Positions 7,311-15,589 of a DNA stretch of 17,942 bases are shown here, one piece after another (the first letter of the stretch is position 1; every line of letters begins with the position of its first letter). Below the pieces are notes generated by a model. It made no database searches and was not told the origin of the DNA. It worked only from the letters and a program-made list of their open reading frames with translations. Position numbers and translations under genes: made by a program. Source of the DNA: JAGMXM01 sp964458325 (GTDB lineage: Bacteria; Verrucomicrobiota; Verrucomicrobiia; Limisphaerales; UBA1319). Location: the NCBI GenBank assembly GCA_964458325.1, contig CAYWIM010000090.1, forward strand, positions 1 through 17,942. The letters run 5' to 3'.

Positions 7311-9288
7311 GAAACCCATGAAACGCGTTTTGCTTTGCCTGACCTTTTGGCTCGGCTTCGGCATGGCCTGGACCCTCGCCGATGGTCCTGACGACCAATA
7401 TGTCCGCATCTATTCCACGATCCAGGATGCGGACGCTCGCAACGAGTCGGGCGAGCCACGTGCGGCCTACGAAAAGTACATGGCCGCCCAGACCGCCCTC
7501 AAGAGCCTCCAGCTGACCTACCCCGACTGGCATCCCACAGTGGTCAAATACCGGCTCGATTACATCAGCGGGCGCCTGGCAAAGCTCGGCGTGGCCGCGC
7601 CGCCGGCCGAAGCGGCGCCACCCGCGGCGCCGGCGCCCGGCGCTCCGGCAGCCACCGCCACTCCCGCCGCGGTTCCTGCCCCGGCCGCCGTCCCATCGCC
7701 TGCCGCCTTGGTTCTCGAGCGGCCAGCGCCCTCCGATACCAAGGATGCCCAGATCCAGCAGCTCACGCGCGACCTGCAGCAGGTGACCGCGCAACGCAAC
7801 GAGCTTCAGACCCGCCTGCACGAAGCCCTTTCGGCCCAGCCGACCGCGATCGACGCCCGCGAGCTGGCCCGCGAGCAGGTCAAGAACCTCCAGCTCCAAA
7901 AGGAGCTCGATCTGCTTCGGGTCTGCCTCGAGCAGACCGAGGCGAAGGCCGCCACCGCGATCCGCCCTGAACAGATGCAATCCCTCCAGCAATCCCTGGA
8001 CGATGCCCGCAACCAGCTCGCCAGCCAGCAGCAGCTCCTGGCCGCTCTTCAGCAGGAAAAAGGAGTCCTCCAGTCCCGGCTGCAATCGGCCGAAGCCCGC
8101 GCCGCCTCCACCCCGCCCGCCGTCCTCGCGCCGCCCGCCTCGGCCGTCCAGGAGCAGGCCATGGCCACTCTCCGGCAGGAAAATGAGCTTCTCAAATCCC
8201 GGCTCGCATCGGCCGAAACGCTCGCTGCGACTGCAACCCCACCCGCAACCGCCGCGCCTGCGACCGCAGCCGCCTCGAGCCAGATCGCCCTGCTCGAAGC
8301 CGAAAACCAATACCTGAAGAAGGAGATCCAATCCCTCCGCGCCAGCCCGGCGGCTCCTATCCCCTCGGCGCCTCCGGCAACCGTCTCGGGCCAGACCCGC
8401 GTCGTTGCCGCTGCCGCGGATTCCCAGGAATTGAAGCGCCTGCGCGACGAGCGGGACGATCTGCGCAAACAGCTGGACCGGGCGCAGCGCGACCTGGCTC
8501 GCAGCAGCGCCCGCAAAGGCTCGGCCGAGTGGCAGCAGATGAGCCGCGAGCTGGCGGCGCTTCAATCCCGGGTGAACGCTCTCGAGGCTCGCAAGGTGCC
8601 TTACACCGACCAGGAGCTGGCCCTCCTCAGGCAGCTCAACGCCACGCTCACCACCCCGGCGTCCTCCGCATCCGAGACCAACGCCGCCACTCGGCGGTCC
8701 ACGCGCGATCTGCCGGTCGGCAGCGGCCCCCTCATGGCCGATGCCCTGCGCGCTTTCCGAGCCGGCCGCTTCCAGGAAGCCGAAGATCGGTTCCAGCAGA
8801 TCCTTCGAATGGACGAGAACAACGCATTCGTTCTCGGCAACCTGGCGACCATCCAGATCCAGCTCGAGAAGCTCGCCGAAGCCCAGACCCATCTCCAGAA
8901 AGCGCTCCAGATCGATCCCAACGACCCGTTCAACCTCACCCAGTGGGGCCACTTGAAGTTCCTGCAGGAAAACTACGACGAGGCTCTCGATGCCCTCAGC
9001 CGCGCCGCCACGCTCGATCCGGAAAGCTCGATCACCCAGAATTACCTCGGCATCGTGCTTGCATCCAAAGGCCAGCGCGAAGCCGCTGAAACCGCATTCC
9101 GCAAGTCCATCCAGATCTCCCCGAGCAATGCCGATGCCCATGCCAATCTCGCCTACATCTACGCCACCCAGAAACCGCCCTTTGTCGCCCTCGCCCGCTA
9201 CCACTACGACAAGGCCATCAGCCTGGGCAAACCCGCCAATCCCGATATCGAGCGCATCCTCAAAGGCGCCCCCTCGACCGCCCCTTGA
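7309..9288 (+). CDS. Exported coiled-coil and tetratricopeptide-repeat protein
   Basis: A 659-residue protein with no predicted enzymatic domain. Residues 1-25 form a signal peptide ending before DGPDDQ, so it is exported. Residues 28-93 (DDQYVRIYSTIQDAD... to YPDWHPTVVKYRLDYI) form a helical module that I recall from many uncharacterised Verrucomicrobiota proteins. An Ala/Pro linker (95-140) leads to a long Gln/Leu/Glu-rich coiled coil (about 144-445) broken by further Ala/Pro linkers. The C-terminal third (about 475-640) holds four to five TPR units, for example AFRAGRFQEAEDRFQQIL and ALQIDPNDP, suggesting protein-protein contacts. The start may be 7309 or 7318 (MKRVLL); the frame is open further left, but that part is antisense to the methyltransferase gene. 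The PQQ-like gene follows after 40 bases. It probably has a structural or scaffold role in the envelope. Confidence 0.85.
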   Translation: MKPMKRVLLCLTFWLGFGMAWTLADGPDDQYVRIYSTIQDADARNESGEPRAAYEKYMAAQTALKSLQLTYPDWHPTVVKYRLDYISGRLAKLGVAAPPAEAAPPAAPAPGAPAATATPAAVPAPAAVPSPAALVLERPAPSDTKDAQIQQLTRDLQQVTAQRNELQTRLHEALSAQPTAIDARELAREQVKNLQLQKELDLLRVCLEQTEAKAATAIRPEQMQSLQQSLDDARNQLASQQQLLAALQQEKGVLQSRLQSAEARAASTPPAVLAPPASAVQEQAMATLRQENELLKSRLASAETLAATATPPATAAPATAAASSQIALLEAENQYLKKEIQSLRASPAAPIPSAPPATVSGQTRVVAAAADSQELKRLRDERDDLRKQLDRAQRDLARSSARKGSAEWQQMSRELAALQSRVNALEARKVPYTDQELALLRQLNATLTTPASSASETNAATRRSTRDLPVGSGPLMADALRAFRAGRFQEAEDRFQQILRMDENNAFVLGNLATIQIQLEKLAEAQTHLQKALQIDPNDPFNLTQWGHLKFLQENYDEALDALSRAATLDPESSITQNYLGIVLASKGQREAAETAFRKSIQISPSNADAHANLAYIYATQKPPFVALARYHYDKAISLGKPANPDIERILKGAPSTAP

Positions 9289-9328
9289 AACCCGCAGCCG
9301 GCGGCTCTCGATCGAGGCGGGATTGGGA

Positions 9329-10564
9329 GTGAAGGCGATCCTATGTCTTCTGGCGCTCGGGGCGCTGGGGGTGGAGGTCGCCGGAGGGGATCGCTGGCCG
9401 CAGTTCCGCGGCCCGCTCGGCAATGGGCACGCGGACGCCCCGGATGTCCCCCTGACCTGGAGCGAAACCAACCATGTGGTCTGGAAGACCGCAGTGCATG
9501 GCTTGGGCTGGTCGTCGCCTGTCGTGTGGGACGGCCAGGTCTGGGTTACGACGGCCGACGAGGACGGCCGCCAGCTGTTCGCCGTGTGCGTCGATTTCCC
9601 ATCCGGCCGGATCGTCCACGACATCCGCGTCTTCGAGACCGGGAATCCCGAGCATGTCGCCAGCGTCAACAGCTACGCCTCGCCGACGCCTGTCGTGGCG
9701 GCTGGCCGGCTGTATGTTCATTACGGGACCTATGGCACGGCTTGCCTGGACACCCGCGACGGCCGGATCCTCTGGGCGCGGCGTGACCTCCGCTGCGACC
9801 ACCACGAGGGGCCCGGCTCGTCTCCGATCCTTCATGACAACCTGCTGGTCTTTCATGTCGACGGCCGGGACGTGCAGTATGTCGCCGCCCTGGACGCCTC
9901 CACGGGGCGGACGGTGTGGAAGACTCCGCGATCGGTGGATTTCAGCCAGGTGCGGGAGAACTGCCGCAAGGCATTCTGCACGCCGGTGGTTCTCGAGGCG
10001 GCCGGGCGGCTGCAGATGCTCAGCCCCGGCGCCAAGGCCGTCATGGCCTACGACCCGCGCACGGGCCTCGAGCTCTGGAAGATTCGATACGATGGATGGT
10101 CGGTCACGCCGCGCCCGGTCCACGATGGCCGGCACGCCTTCGTGATCACCGATTACGATCGACCGCAGCTCTGGGCGGTGCGCCTGGATGGAGAAGGCGA
10201 CGTGACGGGCTCGCATGTGGCGTGGAAACGGGACCGCGACATGCCCGCCACCGCCTCGCTCCTGCTGATCGACGGCCTGCTGTACATGGCGAACCATCAG
10301 GGCGACGCCCTCTGCCTCGAGGCGTCCACGGGCGAGATCGTCTGGCGCGGCCACCTTGGCGGCAAGCATTCCGCATCGCCTGTCTACGCAGCCGGCCGGA
10401 TCTATTTCCTGAGCGAGAAGGGCGTTTGCACCGTGATCGCCCCCGGCCGTCAGTTCCGCGTGCTTGCGGAGAACCGTCTCGAGGGCCGCTGGATGGCCAC
10501 GCCCGCCGTGGCAGGCCAGTCATTCCTGATGCGGAGCCAGTCTCATCTCTACCGGATCGAGTGA
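9329..10564 (+). CDS. Secreted PQQ-like beta-propeller repeat protein
   Basis: The 411-residue product consists of a short N-terminal signal sequence (about 1-19) followed by a WPQFRGPLGNG opening (23-33), which is typical of outer membrane-type PQQ-like propellers in Verrucomicrobiota and Planctomycetota. At least four blade signatures of the form xLDxxTGxxxW are visible, including CLDTRDGRILW (139-149) and ALDASTGRTVW (187-197), with later copies around MAYDPRTGLELW and CLEASTGEIVW. No PQQ-dehydrogenase metal or disulfide motif was recognised, so it is more likely a binding or scaffold propeller than an enzyme. The start is inferred as GTG at 9329, which gives the signal peptide and has GAGGCGG (9314-9320) eight bases upstream; in-frame sequence before it lies inside the TPR gene in another frame. 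It is probably co-transcribed with that gene. Confidence 0.85.
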   Translation: MKAILCLLALGALGVEVAGGDRWPQFRGPLGNGHADAPDVPLTWSETNHVVWKTAVHGLGWSSPVVWDGQVWVTTADEDGRQLFAVCVDFPSGRIVHDIRVFETGNPEHVASVNSYASPTPVVAAGRLYVHYGTYGTACLDTRDGRILWARRDLRCDHHEGPGSSPILHDNLLVFHVDGRDVQYVAALDASTGRTVWKTPRSVDFSQVRENCRKAFCTPVVLEAAGRLQMLSPGAKAVMAYDPRTGLELWKIRYDGWSVTPRPVHDGRHAFVITDYDRPQLWAVRLDGEGDVTGSHVAWKRDRDMPATASLLLIDGLLYMANHQGDALCLEASTGEIVWRGHLGGKHSASPVYAAGRIYFLSEKGVCTVIAPGRQFRVLAENRLEGRWMATPAVAGQSFLMRSQSHLYRIE

Positions 10565-10643
10565 TCCGGCCGAGTCGGATTCGATCGGCGGCTGCCCGGC
10601 CCCGGACGCTGCCGAGCCCGAGCCGGCCTCCGTGCGGAAAGAG

Positions 10644-12821
10644 TCACGGCCGCTGGATTTCGATCAGACACCACGTGGTCGGCGGATCCCCCAGCCGCAC
10701 GCGCCATCCGGCGTCGTCTTTCTCGACGGGCAGCTCGGCGCCCATCGGGTGGCCGCCGGCGTGCAGGGGGCGGACGCGCATGGCCTTGACCGGGCCGATG
10801 TCGCGCAGGAGGACGGCTCCGGCGACCGGTTCGATCGCGACGGGGCCCTGGCCCCATTGAGCCAGCGTCTGGCGGTCCTCTTTCCAGGCCAGGCCGGTGT
10901 TGGTGGCCCTGGCGGTGACCACCAGCAGGCATTGGCCCGCCTCGGCCAACGGCCGCCCATCCAGCGAGCTCAGGACCAGGCTGCAGAATGGATTCTGAAC
11001 CGACGCCGCCAGATGGCGGACCGTCAGGCTGGAATCCTTCACGAAGCCGATCAGCCCCTGCGAGCGCGGCGTGTCGATGGTCACGATGCCCTGCTTGCGG
11101 TCGGCCCGATGCCATCCGAGCTGGCCGGTGTCGGACTCGATCTTCTCGAGACCAGCCGCCGCCGGGAATGCCGGCCGATTCGTCGGAGCCGCATCGGCGA
11201 ACTCGAATCGTGCGGCATGCTCGAGCGGTGTGGATCGGGCGAAGCCGGGCGTGAAGAAGGGGCGTTCCTTGGCGCGATCCAACCGGAGGGCATCGAGCGC
11301 CTGCTCGCGGGTGTAGCTGCGGGTGATCCGCTGTTTGGCCGGCTCGATGTCGTGGCGATGCCACATCAGGGCGCTGGCGGCCAGCTGCGCCAGCTTGACC
11401 GGATCGTTGCTGAAGTCGAACCACCCGTTGGATGGGATGCCCGCCTTGGGATCGCCCGTGCGCCCCTTGCCCCACGTGAACCAGTAGATCCCATCCCAAT
11501 CGTGGAAGAGCGCATACGCGGTCAGAATCGGGAAGCCCTCGGCGGCATATTCATGCGGGAACGGATGGTTGACCTCGGAGATGGTGAAGGGCGAGCCGCT
11601 GATCGGGCTTCGGGCGAACTGGACCACGGTGGAATCGAGGGGGTCATTGACCATGGGGGTGTTCCGGATCCAGGTCTCGGCCTCGAGCCGCGGATGCTCC
11701 CAGTACCCGTGCCCATCGACAAGATCGAGCATGCGTTGGGCCTCGAGGTGGGCATAGGCCGCATAGCCGTCGTTGTGATCGGCGGTTCCCACCAGGGGTG
11801 ACACCACCCCCAGGTCGTCCCGCAGGAGCTTCTTCATGCCCGCGAAGAACTGCGATTCCACCTCGGCGTAGAACCGCGCCTCGGCCAGAAACCGATCGCG
11901 GGACGCGGCGGCGAACTGGTCCGGCTTGAGGCGCGGGAACCGGCCATCGGCTCCGGCGGAGGCCTCTTTCCGGATCGATTCGAGCTGATCGGGCGGGAGG
12001 TTGGTCGCCAGCCACCTCGAGTAAAGATCCGTCAGCTCCTCGGCGTAGGAGACGGGGATGGGCGACCACGTCTCGGGCGCCGGATCGTCGCGGCCGGCCA
12101 GCCGGCCTCCAATCCACCCTTCGAGCACGGAGTTTTCATTGACCATCTCGATGACCGCCACCGCCGGCTCACGGCGGTATTCGTTCCCCGTGTAGGCATT
12201 CTTGTGCGTGAGCAGCTGGCGGGCGTATTCGTGCTGCAGCTCGATCAGGCGCGGATTGAAATACGTCGCCGATTTGCCAATGCCCAGCAGCTTCCAGTCG
12301 CGGACCCCGTCTCCGGCCTTGTAGCGGCGCAGGACGTTGAGGTTGAGGTTGGCGTAGATGCCGCGCTGCTTAAGCTCGGCGATGAAGAAATCGAGGCGAT
12401 CGAGGTTTTCCGCCGACAGCTGCCGCGTGTCGTCGCGGGCCGCGTCGAAGATGCTCCGCCCCCAGTTCGAGTCCAGGTGATGAAACCGCACCGCGTTGAA
12501 TCCCAGGCGCGCCAGGTCGGCCGCAATCAACGGCGCCACCTCCTTGTCCGGGAAACAGTCCGGACCGCACAGGTTGACCCCCCAGATCCGGAACCGAACG
12601 CCATTGGTCCAGACCAGATGCTCGCCTTGAACCCGCAGGAAACCGTTCTTGCCCGCCGGAGCTTCGAGGAACCGCGCGAGGTCCACCGCCGAGTCCGCCG
12701 CCCGGGTCCAATCGATCGGGAAGGGAATGAGCGGCGCCTCTGCCGCCCGGCTGGGAACTGCCGCCAGGCCCCAGACCATCCACAGGCTCCCGCAAGCGAC
12801 CCAGGACACGATCCATCGCAT
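10644..12821 (-). CDS. Secreted clan GH-A glycoside hydrolase (cellulase/GH5-like)
   Basis: A 725-residue exported enzyme with a signal peptide (about 1-27, ending SRAAEA). Residues 60-450 have the features of a retaining (beta/alpha)8 glycosidase: FRIWGVNLCG (77-86), LGFNAVRFHHLD (106-117), the acid/base glutamate E229 in MVNENS, and HGYWEHP (371-377). The probable nucleophile is E416 in ISEVNHPFP, and the barrel-closing segment is DGIYWFTWGKG (443-453). The C-terminal 230 residues look like beta-sandwich accessory domains. The substrate is unknown; relatives act on beta-glucans, mannans and other plant or algal polysaccharides. The ATG at 12821 starts a convincing signal peptide, with no clear ribosome binding site. 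It lies 119 bases downstream of the LamG-like gene on the same strand, suggesting a shared unit. Confidence 0.87.
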   Translation of the reverse strand: MRWIVSWVACGSLWMVWGLAAVPSRAAEAPLIPFPIDWTRAADSAVDLARFLEAPAGKNGFLRVQGEHLVWTNGVRFRIWGVNLCGPDCFPDKEVAPLIAADLARLGFNAVRFHHLDSNWGRSIFDAARDDTRQLSAENLDRLDFFIAELKQRGIYANLNLNVLRRYKAGDGVRDWKLLGIGKSATYFNPRLIELQHEYARQLLTHKNAYTGNEYRREPAVAVIEMVNENSVLEGWIGGRLAGRDDPAPETWSPIPVSYAEELTDLYSRWLATNLPPDQLESIRKEASAGADGRFPRLKPDQFAAASRDRFLAEARFYAEVESQFFAGMKKLLRDDLGVVSPLVGTADHNDGYAAYAHLEAQRMLDLVDGHGYWEHPRLEAETWIRNTPMVNDPLDSTVVQFARSPISGSPFTISEVNHPFPHEYAAEGFPILTAYALFHDWDGIYWFTWGKGRTGDPKAGIPSNGWFDFSNDPVKLAQLAASALMWHRHDIEPAKQRITRSYTREQALDALRLDRAKERPFFTPGFARSTPLEHAARFEFADAAPTNRPAFPAAAGLEKIESDTGQLGWHRADRKQGIVTIDTPRSQGLIGFVKDSSLTVRHLAASVQNPFCSLVLSSLDGRPLAEAGQCLLVVTARATNTGLAWKEDRQTLAQWGQGPVAIEPVAGAVLLRDIGPVKAMRVRPLHAGGHPMGAELPVEKDDAGWRVRLGDPPTTWCLIEIQRP

Positions 12822-12940
12822 GAGCCCGATTCTGACGCCGTCTCATCCGAGGCGCAAGCGTTTCGCGTCAGCGGCGCGGCGGACACGGGAGGACCCGCCC
12901 GGCATTGCGCCTTGGCGCCGGCCGGGGCTGCCTCGCAGGT

Positions 12941-15298
12941 TCAGGGCAGCCGCAACCGATAGAAGCGCATCGGCGATTCGATGGCGACGCGAGCGCGATG
13001 GTCGTCGGTTGGTTCGACGGGCCGCCATGTCTCGGCTTGGCCTGTGGGGGACTCCTCGAGCACCCAGACCATGCCGAAGGATTCCCAGACGAACTCGATC
13101 CCGTCGGGGATGCGGCGCACATCGATCCAGGGCCCCGGATCGAATCCTGGGAGGAACCGGGGGATGCCGCTGGCGGTGGGCGGGCCGAGGCGCTCGAGGG
13201 CGGCATCGGGCAGCTTGCCCTCGCGCACCTGGATGCTATTCACGCACACAGCCATCCGCTCGTCAGCATCGCCGTCGCCGAACAGCACGATGCCTTCGAC
13301 CGGCATGGATCGCCGGGGATCGTCCAGCCCTTTGTCCGGCTCGAGCAAGTCCGCATGCTTGACCCCGTCCAGATACTTGGTGGTGATCGGCGGTTTTTGG
13401 GACATGTCGACAGCCCAGGCGACGCGGTGCCAGCGTCCGATCTCCATCCGGGTCAGGCCCTCGTAGCCTTCCTTGCCCTGTCCGAAGCCGCCATCCACGG
13501 CCCGGTAGAAGAAATCGCCGTCCGACAGATTCAACAGATCGTAGTTGACCATGGCGCCGAAGAGCTTCTCGGTCGGCATCCAATAGACATCCATCGCGAT
13601 GGTGAACTGGTTGACGCGCTGGCCGCCCCCGTTCGCAGCCAGACCATGGCGCATCACGTATCCGATCAGATTGCTCGGATCGCCCGGGACGAACATCACC
13701 CGGGCCGGCTCGCCGCCGATGTCCGGCGCCTCGAGCTCGGCAGTGGCGCCGAACCGCGTGCGGAGGGCCGTTTCCCCCCCGGCGCCATCGAGGTATTCGA
13801 GCGGCAGCCCCACCGTCGCCTGCAGGTCGCCCGCCTCGAAATCCCACTGGCCCCGCACCGGACATTGGAACGTCGCCGGCCGAGCCACGACAAATATCCA
13901 GGATCGGCGGATGGGATCCGACAGCGGCATGCCCGCTTCGCAGTAGAGCAGCTCGATCAGGTTCGTGCCGGCCAGCCAGCCCCCCGATGGCGTGTGCTCG
14001 AGCGTGACGCGGACGCCGGTCCGGCTCACGGCGGCGGGCTGGGCCTGGCCGTTGATCCGGAGCACGATCGTGGCCTCGTTCAGCGTCCGCTCGCCGTCCT
14101 CCCACAAGACGATCAGCGGCGTGTCGGGATCGACCCCGCCGCTGTCGGGGCCCGGCCGGGCATCGATGATCGCGGGCCCGCTGGCCGGGAGATGGGTGCT
14201 GGTCTGAAACGCACGGAGGGCGCGCGGATCGGACAGATCGTTGATAAACACCCATTCTCCCGTGTCAGGATCCTCGGATTGCCACAGCCAATATGCATGA
14301 CGCGTAGTCTGATAATAGACCATCCGGAACGGGTAGACACCTTCCTCAGGGGCAAAGACCATGAAATCGTTCGTGTTCACCGTGGGATCGATTCCAGGAA
14401 TGGTCCGGCTATACCGCCCGATCTCGATCCCCAGCACATCCCGCGGGTTGGCGTTCGCCCACAGGGCAAATCCATCGTCATCCATCTCGTCCGTGAGCGC
14501 CGCAGCGACGCTGACCCGCACCACGTGCGGCCCGGCCGGAAGCTCCAGAAACGCGATCGCCTCAGCCGCGAACCTCGTGTCGTGGCCGCCTGTGCCGGGG
14601 ATTCCAGGGAACCCGTAGGGCGTTGGCTCGGTCTCTCCCGCGCTGTAAAACTCGAGCTTCCCTTCGACGCTCCAACTGCCGTCCGGGTTGGGTCCCGGCA
14701 AGGCCTCGTTCGGCACGGGCGCGCCATCCGATCCGGCCAGCATGCCGGTCAGCTGGAGCATCGCCCGCTCGAGGCTGTTGGCGAGGGGAACATCGGCGGG
14801 GGCTTGGACCGTGCGGACGCGGAATCCGGGGGTGCGGGCCGAGCCGGGCGGTCCGGCCATGCCGGGATCCAGCAGGACATAAGGACCCACTGCGAACTCC
14901 CAGGCAACCTCGTAGCAGGCAGGTGGGCTGGCATCATCCTGAAACGTCGCCCGCACCTCATGCCGTGTCGATGGCATCAGCAGCTCCTCCGGTGTGTAAA
15001 CCAGCGTGACCAGGGGCCCGGCCACATGGATCTCAGGCTCGACTGCAACACCATCCAACGTCAGTTCCAGAGAGTTTGTCCGGATCGAGGTGCCCACCTC
15101 CGCCAGACCCAGGATGATCTCCGGTTTTGGGCTGGCTCTGGATCGGCTGGGGAGCACGGTGCCGTCGGGCGCCGGACTCTGTATCCAAACATACGGGTAA
15201 GGCGTGGATTCGGCGGCCACGGCCGCCGCTTCGATCAGGCCGGATATCGCGATCCGCCCGAGCCAGCGGCCGGCCCCTCGATAAAACCGGTGCGACAT
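12941..15298 (-). CDS. Secreted multidomain protein: Ig-like, PA14-like sandwich and LamG-like domains
   Basis: From the chosen start the protein has 785 residues. After a weak N-terminal export signal (about 1-30, AVAAES) come an Ig-like region (about 32-130) and a beta-sandwich with PHVVRVSVAAA... and EEGVYPFRMVYYQ..AYWLWQ, a PA14-like module common in Verrucomicrobiota surface proteins. Another Ig-like segment follows (about 390-470), then a concanavalin/LamG-like jelly roll (about 480-690: GQWDFEAGD, RWHRVAWAVD, YLDGVKHAD). The last 40 residues (ETWRPVEP to MRFYRLRLP) match the FYRL-type C-terminus of this phylum. No catalytic residues were recognised, so glycan binding or adhesion is likely. 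The start is uncertain: ATG 15298 is preferred, but the frame stays open to 15430, with another ATG at 15388. The gene precedes the glycosidase gene and is divergent from the DUF4832-type gene. Confidence 0.82.
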   Translation of the reverse strand: MSHRFYRGAGRWLGRIAISGLIEAAAVAAESTPYPYVWIQSPAPDGTVLPSRSRASPKPEIILGLAEVGTSIRTNSLELTLDGVAVEPEIHVAGPLVTLVYTPEELLMPSTRHEVRATFQDDASPPACYEVAWEFAVGPYVLLDPGMAGPPGSARTPGFRVRTVQAPADVPLANSLERAMLQLTGMLAGSDGAPVPNEALPGPNPDGSWSVEGKLEFYSAGETEPTPYGFPGIPGTGGHDTRFAAEAIAFLELPAGPHVVRVSVAAALTDEMDDDGFALWANANPRDVLGIEIGRYSRTIPGIDPTVNTNDFMVFAPEEGVYPFRMVYYQTTRHAYWLWQSEDPDTGEWVFINDLSDPRALRAFQTSTHLPASGPAIIDARPGPDSGGVDPDTPLIVLWEDGERTLNEATIVLRINGQAQPAAVSRTGVRVTLEHTPSGGWLAGTNLIELLYCEAGMPLSDPIRRSWIFVVARPATFQCPVRGQWDFEAGDLQATVGLPLEYLDGAGGETALRTRFGATAELEAPDIGGEPARVMFVPGDPSNLIGYVMRHGLAANGGGQRVNQFTIAMDVYWMPTEKLFGAMVNYDLLNLSDGDFFYRAVDGGFGQGKEGYEGLTRMEIGRWHRVAWAVDMSQKPPITTKYLDGVKHADLLEPDKGLDDPRRSMPVEGIVLFGDGDADERMAVCVNSIQVREGKLPDAALERLGPPTASGIPRFLPGFDPGPWIDVRRIPDGIEFVWESFGMVWVLEESPTGQAETWRPVEPTDDHRARVAIESPMRFYRLRLP

Positions 15299-15589
15299 GA
15301 GGCGGGAGAGCAGCGAGCATCCTGATGGCCTGGGCACTGCGCAGGCGATGGCGCTCGGAAAACAATGAGACCATGCGGCTCCATGCATAGTGGTTGCCCA
15401 CAGGATGAGGGATCGGGAACGGGTTGGCAAGCCCTGCGTCCCGAGGACGGGCCGGCCGGGGTGCAGGACAACTCGGGAAAAACATTCGACGCATCAGGGA
15501 TTCCATCGCAAACTGGCTCCCATGCACGCCGCGGCTTTCTTGGGACGACTCAGCCAGCGGGCGCGCGCCATTCTCCTCGCTGTCAGAGT
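15299..15589. other. Divergent intergenic region, longest non-coding stretch
   Basis: These 291 bases separate two divergently transcribed secreted-protein genes. They should contain the promoters of both. I see no convincing -35/-10 pair, RNA gene, riboswitch or strong inverted repeat. Part of it (15299-15430) would become coding if the LamG-like protein starts further upstream, but the translated sequence there does not look like protein. Confidence 0.45.

Noticed and set aside
7174..9669. Long open minus-strand frame of about 831 codons
   Set aside because: It is antisense to the TPR gene and dominated by Gly/Arg repeats; the plus-strand frame has clear TPR and signal-peptide features.
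10565..10643. Possible terminator hairpins between the convergent propeller and glycosidase genes
   Set aside because: Only about 5-bp GC stems with loops over ten bases and no U-tract were found; this is expected by chance in such GC-rich sequence.
12905..15325. Long open plus-strand frame of about 806 codons
   Set aside because: It lies antisense to the LamG-like gene, has low-complexity Gly/Arg/His composition and no recognisable domain; it is a by-product of GC-rich third codon positions.
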